The notes beneath the pieces were generated by a model. It was not told the origin of the DNA and ran no database searches. It was given only the letters and a program-made list of their open reading frames with translations. Below are positions 7,920-16,313 of a stretch of DNA of 60,521 bases, piece after piece (the first letter of the stretch is position 1; every line of letters begins with the position of its first letter). Source of the DNA: Enterenecus faecium (GTDB lineage Bacteria; Bacillota; Clostridia; Oscillospirales; Oscillospiraceae). A program made the position numbers and the translations under genes. Location of the stretch: contig DVFO01000002.1 in assembly GCA_018713215.1 (NCBI GenBank), positions 1 through 60,521 on the forward strand, given 5' to 3'.

Positions 7920-8408
7920 ATGAAGCGGATTGGATTTGCCCTGTGGGCTGTGGTGCTGGTTCTGTGTCTGACGGCCTGTTCCACCGCCTCCCACCCCAGT
8001 CCCACCTCTACCATTTCACCGGAATCTAAGGAGGATACCACTGTGGACACACACACCTTCTATCTCACGGTGGAGGGAGTCACCTTCCCCGCCACCTTTG
8101 CGGACAACCAGGGCGCCGAGGCCCTGGCGGACCTGCTCACCGATGGCCCCCTTACCCTCTCGCTGGAAGACTACGGCGGCTTTGAAAAGGTGGGCAGCCT
8201 GGGCCAGTCCCTCCCCACCAGCAACACCCACATATCCACCCAGTCCGGGGACATTGTGCTGTACCAAGGAAACCAGATCGTCCTCTTCTACGGCTCCAAC
8301 GCCTGGAGCTATACCCGCCTGGGCCAGGTCACCGACCTCACCGGATGGCAAGAGGCTCTAGGCCACGGGGACGTCACTGTAACCCTCTCCCTGACGGCAC
8401 CTCATTGA
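7920..8408 (+). CDS. lipoprotein with cyclophilin-like fold domain
   Basis: The protein (162 aa) starts with a lipoprotein signal peptide, MKRIGFALWAVVLVLCLTAC, with the lipobox Cys at residue 20, then a low-complexity Ser/Thr/Pro linker. Residues 45-160 resemble the cyclophilin-like fold family of small secreted bacterial proteins: FPATFADNQGAEALADLL, the central LPTSNTHISTQSGDIVLYQG, and IVLFYGSNAWSYTRLGQV. Expected location is the outer face of the membrane. Peptidyl-prolyl isomerase activity is not implied by this fold alone. It lies 4 bp after the DUF3737 gene in one operon. Confidence 0.8.
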   Translation: MKRIGFALWAVVLVLCLTACSTASHPSPTSTISPESKEDTTVDTHTFYLTVEGVTFPATFADNQGAEALADLLTDGPLTLSLEDYGGFEKVGSLGQSLPTSNTHISTQSGDIVLYQGNQIVLFYGSNAWSYTRLGQVTDLTGWQEALGHGDVTVTLSLTAPH

Positions 8409-8433
8409 CTTGCCCTCCTCCGTGCAGTAAAAT
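8405..8433 (+). promoter_or_regulatory. promoter for leader peptide and ABC exporter
   Basis: TTGACT (8405-8410), 17-nt spacer, TAAAAT (8428-8433). Transcription would start near 8440, giving a leader of about 130 nt. Confidence 0.65.
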
Positions 8434-8456
8434 ATCATCGAAGATATCACACCATT

Positions 8457-8479
8457 ACCCCCGCTCCTCCAGCGGGGGT
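8457..8479 (+). promoter_or_regulatory. leader hairpin with CCTCC loop
   Basis: ACCCCCGCT pairs with AGCGGGGGT around the loop CCTCC. No T run follows, so it is not a convincing terminator. The loop is complementary to the GGAGG (8489-8493) of the leader peptide's ribosome binding site. Confidence 0.55.
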
Positions 8480-8500
8480 ATCCTGTTAGGAGGGAGCACC

Positions 8501-8545
8501 ATGTCGGTGAATATTTACAAGGGGGAGTCTTTCCACATCCGTTAA
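8501..8545 (+). CDS. 14-aa leader peptide upstream of the ABC exporter
   Basis: The reading frame MSVNIYKGESFHIR has a strong ribosome binding site (TAGGAGGGAG, 5-7 bp before ATG 8501) and ends 28 bp before the ABC transporter start. Its last codons lie on the left arm of a 13-bp hairpin whose right arm contains the exporter's ribosome binding site. A ribosome translating or stalled here would open that hairpin, the logic of drug-induced translational attenuation known for erm and cat genes. Whether the peptide itself stalls ribosomes is unknown. A small signalling or substrate peptide exported by the transporter is an alternative, less supported. Confidence 0.6.
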   Translation: MSVNIYKGESFHIR

Positions 8546-8568
8546 GGAAATTTCGGAAAGGACTCCCC
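8521..8568 (+). promoter_or_regulatory. SD-sequestering hairpin (translational attenuator)
   Basis: GGGGAGTCTTTCC (8522-8534) pairs with GGAAAGGACTCCCC (8555-8568) with one bulged G. The right arm holds the AAAGGA used by the ABC exporter ATG at 8573. TTTCC can alternatively pair with GGAAA at 8546-8550, so two mutually exclusive folds are possible. Confidence 0.6.
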
Positions 8569-8572
8569 AAAT

Positions 8573-10273
8573 ATGAACAAGACAAATTGCACTTCAATTT
8601 GGCGTCTGGCTGGCCCTGGCGCCTTGGTTTGTTATGCCCTTCTGGCCCCCCTGTCCGCCCTGTGTTCCTCCCTCTTCGCCCTGTCCCTCCAGCCCGTGGT
8701 GGACACCGGTCTCTCCGGAGACCTGGCCCGATTCGGGCTTGCCTGTCTGGCCGCCTTCCTCCTGGGGGCGGTGGACCTTGGCCTAAACCACTGGACGGTT
8801 TCCAGACAGGCGGCCCTCGTTCACCGCTGCACCAACAGGCTGTGCCAACACTACCTGCACCAAATTCTGGCCCAAAAGGTGGAGCGGCTCCAAGGCCAGG
8901 ACAGCGCCGTCTATCTCTCCAAGCTCACCGCCGACGCCCCTCTCATCTCCTCCGGCTATCTGGGCAACGCCCTGGACCTGTACCGCAGCGCCTGGAGCCT
9001 GATTGCCTCTTTGGCGGTGCTGGCAGCGGCAGGCTGGGAACTGGCAGCTCTGGCAGTGCTCTGTGCCCTGGTCTCCCTGGTTCTGCCCAAACTCCTCCAG
9101 CGCAGCGCCGACCAGGCGGAGGCGGCATATCTGGACGCCAACCGCACCCATCTGGCCCAGGCCCAGGAGATACTGACCAACTTTCTCCTCATCCGCCTGT
9201 ATGGGCTGGCCCCGGAACAGGAAGCCCGCTACGGCAACGCCGCCACTCAGGTGGAACGTGCGGACAACCGCCGCCAAGTAGTCCGGCAGCGGATGAACAC
9301 CCTGGGCAGCGCCATCAGCCAGCTCAGCTTTGTGCTCCTGCTGGCTGGGGCCATGCTGCTGGTCATCCAGGGCAAGCTCAGTGTGGGCTATACCATGTCC
9401 CTCACCCAGCTGTTGGGCGGGGTCATGTTTCCCTTTGAGGTGCTGCCCGGCTATTGGATAGCCCTGCAAACAGGAAAGCGGCTGTACCGCTCCAATCTGG
9501 AGCAGCTGCAAAACGGGCTGGACTCCCCCGGAATCCAGCCCCTCTCCCATGCGCCCAGACAGCTGGCCCTCCATGGCGTCTCCTTCGCCTACCCCCATCG
9601 GCCCCTGCTGGTGGAACACCTGACCCTGCATCTGGACTGTACCAAAAAATACGCCCTGGTGGGGGGCAGCGGCAGCGGGAAAAGCACCCTGGCCAAGCTG
9701 CTTCTGGGCTTTCTCACCCCCACTCGTGGCTCCGTCACCCTGGACGGCATTCCCCTGGAGCAAGTGGAATCCGTGTCTCTCTACCGTGCGATAGGCTACC
9801 AGAGCCAGAACAACACCTTTTTCCGGGACACCCTGGAGCACAACATTCTCCTGGGCCGCTCCCTCTCCCCGGAGGACTGGCGGCAGCTGTTGCAACAGGT
9901 GCAGCTGGCACACTGGGTGGCACAGCTTCCACACCAGGCCCAGACGGTTGTGGAGGAAAACGGAAAAAATCTCTCCGGCGGCCAGGCACAGCGGGTAGCC
10001 CTGGCCCGGTGTCTGGCGGGACATCCCACCTTTCTGGTGCTGGACGAGATCACCTCCGCCCTGGACCCTAAGACCGCCGGGGCACTGATGGACACGGTGC
10101 TGGCCCTGGAGGGCGTGGGTCTGCTGGCCATCACCCACGACCTGAGCGAAGAGCGGCTGAAACGGTTTGACTCCATCCTTGTCCTCCGGGATGGGGCGCT
10201 CACAGAACAGGGCTCTTGGGAAGCACTCATGGCCCAGCAGGGCGAACTGTATCGTCTCTCTGTGAGACCATAA
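8573..10273 (+). CDS. ABC exporter, fused permease and ATPase
   Basis: A 566-aa type-IV half-exporter. Residues 10-310 form the six-helix transmembrane domain, and residues 325-565 the nucleotide-binding domain with Walker A GGSGSGKST, signature LSGGQAQRVALARCL, Walker B FLVLDEITSALD and the H-loop in AITHDLS. It would act as a homodimer or with an unlinked partner, since no second half-transporter is adjacent. The substrate is not readable. Control by a translated leader peptide and an SD-blocking hairpin suggests induction by something that perturbs ribosomes, as with the BmrCD-type drug exporters, but that is inference. Confidence 0.9.
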   Translation: MNKTNCTSIWRLAGPGALVCYALLAPLSALCSSLFALSLQPVVDTGLSGDLARFGLACLAAFLLGAVDLGLNHWTVSRQAALVHRCTNRLCQHYLHQILAQKVERLQGQDSAVYLSKLTADAPLISSGYLGNALDLYRSAWSLIASLAVLAAAGWELAALAVLCALVSLVLPKLLQRSADQAEAAYLDANRTHLAQAQEILTNFLLIRLYGLAPEQEARYGNAATQVERADNRRQVVRQRMNTLGSAISQLSFVLLLAGAMLLVIQGKLSVGYTMSLTQLLGGVMFPFEVLPGYWIALQTGKRLYRSNLEQLQNGLDSPGIQPLSHAPRQLALHGVSFAYPHRPLLVEHLTLHLDCTKKYALVGGSGSGKSTLAKLLLGFLTPTRGSVTLDGIPLEQVESVSLYRAIGYQSQNNTFFRDTLEHNILLGRSLSPEDWRQLLQQVQLAHWVAQLPHQAQTVVEENGKNLSGGQAQRVALARCLAGHPTFLVLDEITSALDPKTAGALMDTVLALEGVGLLAITHDLSEERLKRFDSILVLRDGALTEQGSWEALMAQQGELYRLSVRP

Positions 10274-10307
10274 AAAATGCCTGGAATCCTCGGATTCCAG
10301 GCATTTT
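10274..10307. terminator. bidirectional terminator
   Basis: A 16-bp perfect stem: the arm carrying AAAATGCCTGGAATCC (10274-10289) and its complement ending in TTTT (10292-10307). It separates the ABC exporter from the convergent CPBP gene. Confidence 0.85.
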
Positions 10308-10316
10308 CATGTCATG

Positions 10317-11303
10317 TTATAAGTTGAAGCTAAAGACCACAACACAGACCACGACAAACAGAATAAAGCCCACATTGGCGTATACCGTCTTGACCCGACC
10401 CTCCCGGGGCAGCTCCTCGGGGGTAGGCCGAAGGGTCAGAGACTTGCGCATAACGATCCCAATCACCAGGCCCGCAATGACCAGCACCAGCTGCACCACC
10501 ACATAGGCCAGGTAGATGAGCAGGCCGGGCAGAATGGCCGCCAGCATCTCCTGGTCCAGATTCTGGGGGTTCAAGTTGGACAGGGCATCCAAGTCCAGGT
10601 TGGACACCACCCACAGGGGCACCACCGAGCCCATGAAGTTGATGATCATGTGCATAAGCACAGGATAGCGGAGGCGACGGGTGCGCAGGTACACATAGGC
10701 AAAAATCAGCCCCATGCCGAAGGCGTAAAAGAACTGAAAGAGATTCATGTGGAACAGAGCGAAGGTGAGAGCGGAGAACACCATGGCAGTCTTCTCCCCA
10801 TACTGGGCGCAGCGGTCCAGCAGCTGCTTACGGAAAACCAGCTCCTCCACCAATGGGGCCAAAATCACAACGGTAAACAGCATCAACGGGTTTCCACCGC
10901 TGACCATGGCCTCCACACCGTTTTGTGCCGTTCCGCCGGACAGAATCCCGGACAAGAAGGTGCCAACCAGATTTCCGATGAACATCACCGGGAAGCACAT
11001 CAGCAACAGCGCCCAAAACTTTCCTCCCCCCAGTTTGGTCTGGGACTGCTCCACCACGGGCATCTTGCGGAGGATCAACAAAAACAGAGGCACACCCACC
11101 AGGTACTGCGGGATAAAGGAAGCCGCCCACAAAAACCAGGCGTTCTCTAACACGTTCACACCCATGGCAAACAACACGCCCCCAATCGCCACTGCCACAA
11201 GCTGCAGAACGACGATGACCATCGCATAGGCACACAGGGCCCATCCCAATCTGCCAAAGCAGGACTTTGCTTTCTCCACTGATACTAAGTTCTCTTCCTC
11301 CAT
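10317..11303 (-). CDS. CPBP family intramembrane glutamic protease
   Basis: A 328-aa polytopic membrane protein of the CPBP (Abi, CAAX-protease-like) family. The family motifs are present: EELVFRK (EExxxR) near residue 154, FALFHMN (FxxxH) near residue 188, and HMIINF near residue 221, which line the catalytic site in the membrane. Extra hydrophobic segments at the N- and C-termini bring the length above the minimal family size. In bacteria such proteins range from bacteriocin self-immunity to maturation of peptides. No bacteriocin gene is visible beside it, so its substrate is unknown. Confidence 0.88.
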   Translation of the reverse strand: MEEENLVSVEKAKSCFGRLGWALCAYAMVIVVLQLVAVAIGGVLFAMGVNVLENAWFLWAASFIPQYLVGVPLFLLILRKMPVVEQSQTKLGGGKFWALLLMCFPVMFIGNLVGTFLSGILSGGTAQNGVEAMVSGGNPLMLFTVVILAPLVEELVFRKQLLDRCAQYGEKTAMVFSALTFALFHMNLFQFFYAFGMGLIFAYVYLRTRRLRYPVLMHMIINFMGSVVPLWVVSNLDLDALSNLNPQNLDQEMLAAILPGLLIYLAYVVVQLVLVIAGLVIGIVMRKSLTLRPTPEELPREGRVKTVYANVGFILFVVVCVVVFSFNL

Positions 11304-11422
11304 ATGGTATTCCCTCCCATTTCTCTCTCGTTTGGGGTCTTGCTTTCGCCCATTCTCTCATATCTTCCACAAAGAATCAATCCCCCTGTGCAACTTCTCT
11401 CCCCTCATCCTCTATCTTTCCA

Positions 11423-11478
11423 TTGACAGATTCAATCGAATGCGTTAGACTGACAGTGTAGTCGAACACATTCGACTA
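11423..11478 (+). promoter_or_regulatory. promoter and palindromic operator of the second BlaI/BlaR1 pair
   Basis: TTGACA (11423-11428), 17-nt spacer, TAGACT (11446-11451). A perfect palindrome, TAGTCGAA-CACA-TTCGACTA (11459-11478), covers the likely start site, and the related half-site TCGAATGCGTTAGA lies over the spacer. Binding of BlaI here would repress the pair. Confidence 0.75.
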
Positions 11479-11491
11479 AGGAGGTGACACC

Positions 11492-11863
11492 ATGGACACG
11501 CCGAAGATTTTCGAGAGTGAGTACCGTTTCTGCCTCATATTGTGGGAGCACGAGCCCATCAAAAGTGGGGAGTTGGTGGCTCTGTGCAAGGAGCAGCTGG
11601 GGTGGAAGAACTCCACCACCTACACCGTCATCAAACGTCTGGCCCAGCGAGGGGTGCTGAAAAACGAGAACACCGTTGTCACCTCCCTGGTCTCCAAGGA
11701 CCAGGTGCAGGCCGCTGAGATCGACGAGCTGGTGGAGACCAAATTTGAGGGTTCGCTCCCTGCCTTTGTGGCGGCCTTTACCCGCCACCAGAAGATGACC
11801 CAGAAGGAGATCGACCAGGTACAGGCGATGATCGACCAATTTAGAAAGGGGAATGGGCCATGA
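11492..11863 (+). CDS. BlaI/MecI-family repressor (second copy)
   Basis: This 123-aa winged-helix repressor belongs to the BlaI family but is only distantly similar to the one at 2503. The HTH region is GELVALCKEQLGWKNSTTYT followed by VIKRLAQRGVLK, and a C-terminal dimerisation region follows (residues 80-123). AAGGAGGTGACACC precedes ATG 11492. It overlaps the M56 sensor by 4 bp (ATGA), and a perfect palindrome sits just upstream as a candidate operator. Its operator differs from that of the first pair, so the two circuits are probably insulated from one another. Confidence 0.92.
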   Translation: MDTPKIFESEYRFCLILWEHEPIKSGELVALCKEQLGWKNSTTYTVIKRLAQRGVLKNENTVVTSLVSKDQVQAAEIDELVETKFEGSLPAFVAAFTRHQKMTQKEIDQVQAMIDQFRKGNGP

Positions 11864-13668
11864 CTGAGCTGTTTTTGCACATCGTAAACATCAGTATTTC
11901 TGCCAGCTGGCTGGTGTTGGCGGTACTTCTGGCCCGCCTGGTGCTGAAACGGGCTCCAAAATGGGCCCATGTGCTGCTGTGGGGCATTGTGGGGGTGCGG
12001 CTGATCTTCCCCTTCTCTCTGGAGAGTGCCCTGAGCCTCATTCCCAGTGCCGAGACCATCTCCCCCACCATTCTCACCGACGGCATCCACAGGGTCTACA
12101 CCGGATTTCCCACCCTGAACCAGTCCATCAATCCCGTACTCTCCCAGGCCGCTACCTCTACCACAGACGCCGCCCCCAACCTCCTGGAGATTTGGCTTCC
12201 GGTGCTGGCGGTCCTCTGGTTCTTTGGTGTGGCGGCGCTGCTAGGTTGGAGTGCCGTGAGCTATCTGCGCCTGCGGCGGCGGGTGGCCACGGCGGTACGT
12301 TTGGAGGACAATCTCTATCAGAGCGAGGCGGTCCTCTCCCCCTTTGTGCTGGGGCTGGTTCACCCTCGCATGTATCTTCCCTTCTATCTGGACCAAGACA
12401 CCATGGAGCACGTGGTGGCCCATGAGCGGGCTCACATCCAGCGCAGAGATCACTGGTGGAAACTCCTGGCCTTTGTGCTGCTGAGCGTGTACTGGTTCAA
12501 CCCTCTGCTTTGGCTGGCCTATCTGCTGCTGTGCCGGGACATCGAGCTGGCCTGTGACGAGAAGGTGGTGCGGGGCATGGAGCCCCAGCAGCGGGCGGAC
12601 TACTCCCAGGCACTGCTCGCCTGTTCGGTGCGCCGCCCTGCCATTGCCGCCTGTCCCCTGGCCTTTGGCGAAGTGGGAGTGAAGCAGCGGGTGAAGTCGG
12701 TGCTGCGCTATCAGCGGCCCACCGTTCTGGCCGTGGCCGCCTCGGTGGTGGTGTGCGCCATCGTCGGGGTGTGCTTTCTCACCAATCCCCCCATTCCCCG
12801 AGGCTTCCCCATGCAGGGACACAATGTGGCAGATTTAGACCCTCAAGAAATTACGGAGCAAATTGCACGGATCGAGCGGCTCCAGGATGCCTCCACCCTC
12901 AATGTCAACCCCGACCAGTTTGAAGTCCGTCTCAACGCAGACTTTCAGTGGGTGGACACCGGCACCGTCCGCTTCTTTTACTGGCAGAACCAGCAGTCCT
13001 ACAGCGCACAGCTACAGCTGAATCTAGAGGATAACACGTATACGGTCACTCAGCCCACCACCTGCCCAGAGCAGACTACCATATACAAACTGCGGGACTA
13101 TTTGGAGGCCTTGAAGTATCTGCCCCAGGAGGAGATTCGCCGCCTGGCTCCAGATGCAGACCAGTTTTCCATCACCCATGTAGCCGAAGGCGCTCCAGGT
13201 GGGAATCACTCCATCACCTACACCGCCGATGGTGTGGGCAATATCAACAGCTGGCTCATCCATTTGACGGTATTGCCGCTATATAAAACCGGGGACAACG
13301 AGTACACCAGCACAGGGGATGGCTTCATCCACCTGTTCTACGGTGCCCAATCCGCCCAAATCCTCGCCACCTATTGGGGCACAGACAACCCCGGCCAATT
13401 GCAGCTTCAATCCCCCGACACCACCTATTCCTATGATGCACCCTGTCTGCAATTACTCAATGACGGCACCTTTATCTGGACACCTTCTTCGTATATGAGT
13501 TATATCGCCCAAGGATATTATGAGCAGACGGAGGACACTCTGACTCTGTACACCAACGACGGCGCCCTCCTATATGCATATGACAAGGCGGGAGATACCT
13601 TGATTTACCATTCAGGTACCACCTTCCAACCTCTCATCACCCAACGACCGCAGTTGCCTAGTACGTAA
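11860..13668 (+). CDS. BlaR1-like M56 family sensor metallopeptidase (second copy)
   Basis: A 602-aa BlaR1-type membrane protein. Four membrane helices are apparent: near residues 8-30, 36-55, 108-130 and 290-310. The cytosolic metallopeptidase domain carries HERAH around residue 189 and the downstream ACDEKV near residue 230. The extracellular part (about 290 residues) has no penicillin-binding motifs. It ends with a repeated-strand region (DGTFIWTPSSYMSY to DKAGDTLIYHSG) typical of BlaR1-like proteins of gut Clostridia. It is translationally coupled to its BlaI partner. The ligand is unknown. Confidence 0.87.
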   Translation: MTELFLHIVNISISASWLVLAVLLARLVLKRAPKWAHVLLWGIVGVRLIFPFSLESALSLIPSAETISPTILTDGIHRVYTGFPTLNQSINPVLSQAATSTTDAAPNLLEIWLPVLAVLWFFGVAALLGWSAVSYLRLRRRVATAVRLEDNLYQSEAVLSPFVLGLVHPRMYLPFYLDQDTMEHVVAHERAHIQRRDHWWKLLAFVLLSVYWFNPLLWLAYLLLCRDIELACDEKVVRGMEPQQRADYSQALLACSVRRPAIAACPLAFGEVGVKQRVKSVLRYQRPTVLAVAASVVVCAIVGVCFLTNPPIPRGFPMQGHNVADLDPQEITEQIARIERLQDASTLNVNPDQFEVRLNADFQWVDTGTVRFFYWQNQQSYSAQLQLNLEDNTYTVTQPTTCPEQTTIYKLRDYLEALKYLPQEEIRRLAPDADQFSITHVAEGAPGGNHSITYTADGVGNINSWLIHLTVLPLYKTGDNEYTSTGDGFIHLFYGAQSAQILATYWGTDNPGQLQLQSPDTTYSYDAPCLQLLNDGTFIWTPSSYMSYIAQGYYEQTEDTLTLYTNDGALLYAYDKAGDTLIYHSGTTFQPLITQRPQLPST

Positions 13669-13712
13669 AAACATCCCACGGAAACCCATTCAGGGTTTCC
13701 GTGGGATGTTTT
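13668..13712. terminator. strong bidirectional terminator
   Basis: A 20-bp perfect stem (13668-13687 with 13693-13712) around the loop ATTCA, with AAAA and TTTT flanks. It lies between the convergent blaR1-like gene and codA. Confidence 0.9.
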
Positions 13713-13725
13713 CGTACCATTGAAA

Positions 13726-14964
13726 TTAGAAGAACACCTGCTTGTCCACAGGGGCGGTGCTGGCAATCAGCTTGCCCTTGCGGTAATTGCGCAGGACATT
13801 GGCGTCATAGTTCAAAGCTTCGTACCAGTCCTTGGCGTCCAGGATAATGAAGTTGGCGTCGTTGCCCTCCTTGATACCATAGGCATCCCCCAGGTGGAGG
13901 GTGCGGGCGGCGTTGGTGGTGACGAAGCGGTAGGAGTTGACGATCTCCTCATAGCCCAGCATGTGGCCAGCGTACAGGCCCATGAACACCTGGTCTCGCA
14001 TCTTGGCGTTGCCCAGGGGATTCCAGGGGTCGAAGATGTCATCGGAGCCGAAGGAGACGTTGATGCCCTCGTCGGTGAGCTCCTTCACCCGGGTCATGCT
14101 GCGGCGCTTGGGGTAGGTGTCGGTGCGGCCTCCCAGGTGGACGTTGACGCAGGGGTTGGCCACAAAGTTGATGCCGGACAGCTTGAGAAGCCGCATCAGG
14201 CGGATGACATAGGCGTTGTTGTAGCTGTGCATGGCGGTTGTGTGGGAGGCGGTGACCTTCTCCCCCATGCCCATCTCATAGGCCCGGGTGGCCAGGGTCT
14301 CCAGACCACGGGAGGCCTCATCGTCGATCTCATCGCAGTGGACATCCACCAGCTTGTTGTACTTGGCGGCCAGGTCCATGCAGATGTTCAGAGACTCCAC
14401 GGAGTACTCCCGGGTGAACTCGAAGTGGGGGATGGCACCGGCGGCGTCCGCCCCCATCTCCAGGGCCTGCTCCAGCAGCTTGGCCCCATTGGGGTAGCTG
14501 AGGATGCCGTACTGAGGGAAGGCTACGATCTGGATGTCCATGTAGTCACGGACCTCTTCCCGAATCTCCAGCATGGCCTCCAGGGCGGTGAGCTTGGGGT
14601 CGTTGATGTCCACGTGGGTGCGGACGTACTGGATGCCGTTGGCCGCCTGCATGCGGATGGCCTGGTTGACCCGGGCCTTCACATCCTCATGGGTCAGGGA
14701 GGGCTTGTACTCCTCCCAGCACTGGATGCCCTCAAAGAGGGTGCCGCTGAGGTTCCAGCGAGGACGCCCAGCGGTGAGGCAGGTGTCCAGGTGCACGTGG
14801 GACTCCACAAAGGGCGGCAGCACCATCTTCCCGGCGCAGTCGGCCACCACTTCTTCCCCGGGCAAGGGCTCCAGGTGGGGGGCGATGGCGTCAAACTTGC
14901 CGTCGGTGACTCGAATGTCCACCGTGTCCTGGGCATTGCCCAGGTGAAGCTTTTGAACGAGCAT
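13726..14964 (-). CDS. codA: cytosine deaminase
   Basis: Hydrolyses cytosine to uracil and ammonia for pyrimidine salvage. The 412-aa protein is of the amidohydrolase type: the metal-ligand ESHVHLD near residue 55, VDVHCDEIDDE near residue 206, the TASHTTAMHS block near residue 235, and SFGSDDIFDPWNPLG near residue 306, which is characteristic of CodA rather than the zinc-dependent yeast type. It lies 21 bp downstream of the permease gene in a codBA operon, so uptake and deamination are made together. Confidence 0.93.
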   Translation of the reverse strand: MLVQKLHLGNAQDTVDIRVTDGKFDAIAPHLEPLPGEEVVADCAGKMVLPPFVESHVHLDTCLTAGRPRWNLSGTLFEGIQCWEEYKPSLTHEDVKARVNQAIRMQAANGIQYVRTHVDINDPKLTALEAMLEIREEVRDYMDIQIVAFPQYGILSYPNGAKLLEQALEMGADAAGAIPHFEFTREYSVESLNICMDLAAKYNKLVDVHCDEIDDEASRGLETLATRAYEMGMGEKVTASHTTAMHSYNNAYVIRLMRLLKLSGINFVANPCVNVHLGGRTDTYPKRRSMTRVKELTDEGINVSFGSDDIFDPWNPLGNAKMRDQVFMGLYAGHMLGYEEIVNSYRFVTTNAARTLHLGDAYGIKEGNDANFIILDAKDWYEALNYDANVLRNYRKGKLIASTAPVDKQVFF

Positions 14965-14985
14965 GGTAAAATCCTCCCTGTTTGT

Positions 14986-16227
14986 TTAGTTGTGTTTTTT
15001 ACCCAGCAGCTCCCCCAGGAAGAAGCACACCGCCGCCACGATCATGGCGTTGATGGCGGCAATGCCCCAGGGAAGGACGTTGGCTGCCACAGCGCCCACC
15101 ACGATGCCGGCAATGTTGAACCAGTTGACGGTCACTCGCCGATCGGCGTCCCGGAACTTGCTGCGGTTTTTGAAGAAGTCCAGAATGACAATGGCACCGA
15201 TGGGGGGCAGCGCGCAGTTCAAGATGTTCAGCCAGCCAGTGAAGTTCCAGTACAGCCAGATGGCCAGGGCGGTACCCACGATACCGGCAATCCAAGTGGT
15301 GAACTTCATGCGCACCCCGGAGACGTTGGAGATGGCCAGGCCGCCGGTGTACAGAGCGTTGTTGTTGGTGGTCCAGATGTTGGCGCCCAGCACGATGAGG
15401 GCGGGGATAGCCAGACCCTGGGCGATCATCACATAGAAGATATCATCCTTCCCGGTGAAGGCGCCGCCCACAGCGCCGAAGCAGAACATCAGAGTATTTC
15501 CCAGGAAAAAGGCGATGACGGTGGTCCACACCGCGATCTTGCTGTTTTTTGCAAAACGGATGAAGTTGGGGGTGGCGGTGCCGCCGGAGATAAAGGAGCC
15601 GATGACGTAGCCAATGCCAGTGACCAGGCTGATGCCGCCGGCAGACTGGGCGAAGATGGCGGTGAGTCCGCCGCCCTCTCCGGTGGCGGTGATCATGGAG
15701 TACATGCCCAGTACCACAATGAGGGGCACGGAGATATAGCTGACGATCTCCAGGGCCTTCATGCCGGTGGCCGCGGTGGCGGTCATCAGCAGGCCCGCCA
15801 CGATGGTCAGAGCCCACGCATTGACCCCCAAGAGCTCGGCAGCAGGAATGGAGAACATGGCCACACCCACACCAAACCAGCCGATCTGGGTAAAGCCCAG
15901 AATGGCGGAGGACAGGTAGGAGCCCTTCTCACCAAACGTCTTACGGCACAGCAGGTCCATGTTCAACCCCGTGCTGGCACCGATGTAGGCCAGAATGCCG
16001 CAGTAGGCGGAGAGGATCAGGCCGCCGATGAGACAGGCCCAGGCAAAGCCGGACAGGTCCAGGCCGTTGCCCAGCTTGGCGCCCACGCTCATGCTGGCGG
16101 AAAAGAAGGTAAAGCCCAGCATGACAAAGAACATATTCCAAAAGCCTTTCCGGGCCGAGGCGGGCACCGCCTCCAGGGAATAGTCTGCATCTACCTGGTG
16201 TTGTTTTTCTCGTTCGTGTTTACTCAT
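14986..16227 (-). CDS. codB: cytosine permease
   Basis: A 413-aa member of the NCS1 nucleobase:cation symporter family with about twelve membrane helices. The block SMSVGAKLGNGLDLSG near residue 47 and IGASTGLNMDLLCRKTFGEK near residue 85 match CodB. It imports cytosine for the deaminase encoded just downstream. I chose ATG 16227, with GAGGGAG upstream; a TTG two codons earlier is possible. A minus-strand promoter lies about 60 bp upstream. No purine or other riboswitch fits in this short leader. Confidence 0.92.
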   Translation of the reverse strand: MSKHEREKQHQVDADYSLEAVPASARKGFWNMFFVMLGFTFFSASMSVGAKLGNGLDLSGFAWACLIGGLILSAYCGILAYIGASTGLNMDLLCRKTFGEKGSYLSSAILGFTQIGWFGVGVAMFSIPAAELLGVNAWALTIVAGLLMTATAATGMKALEIVSYISVPLIVVLGMYSMITATGEGGGLTAIFAQSAGGISLVTGIGYVIGSFISGGTATPNFIRFAKNSKIAVWTTVIAFFLGNTLMFCFGAVGGAFTGKDDIFYVMIAQGLAIPALIVLGANIWTTNNNALYTGGLAISNVSGVRMKFTTWIAGIVGTALAIWLYWNFTGWLNILNCALPPIGAIVILDFFKNRSKFRDADRRVTVNWFNIAGIVVGAVAANVLPWGIAAINAMIVAAVCFFLGELLGKKHN

Positions 16228-16283
16228 ACGCAATGAATCTCCCTCTCAGTTTCTTTTTTCATGGAGTCTACACTCAGTTGAAT

Positions 16284-16313
16284 AATATACCATGATTTTG
16301 ACAGAACTGTCCA
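16284..16313 (-). promoter_or_regulatory. promoter for codBA
   Basis: Minus strand: TGGACA (16313-16308), 18-nt spacer, TATATT (16289-16284). The transcript leader would be roughly 50 nt. Confidence 0.45.

Noticed and set aside
13720..16236. 838-codon plus-strand open frame opposite codA and codB
   Set aside because: Gly/His/Val-rich shadow frame. The minus strand carries full CodA and CodB motifs with proper starts.
16234..16313. Purine or other riboswitch upstream of codB
   Set aside because: The leader from the candidate promoter to the start is only about 50 nt and has no junction-type fold.
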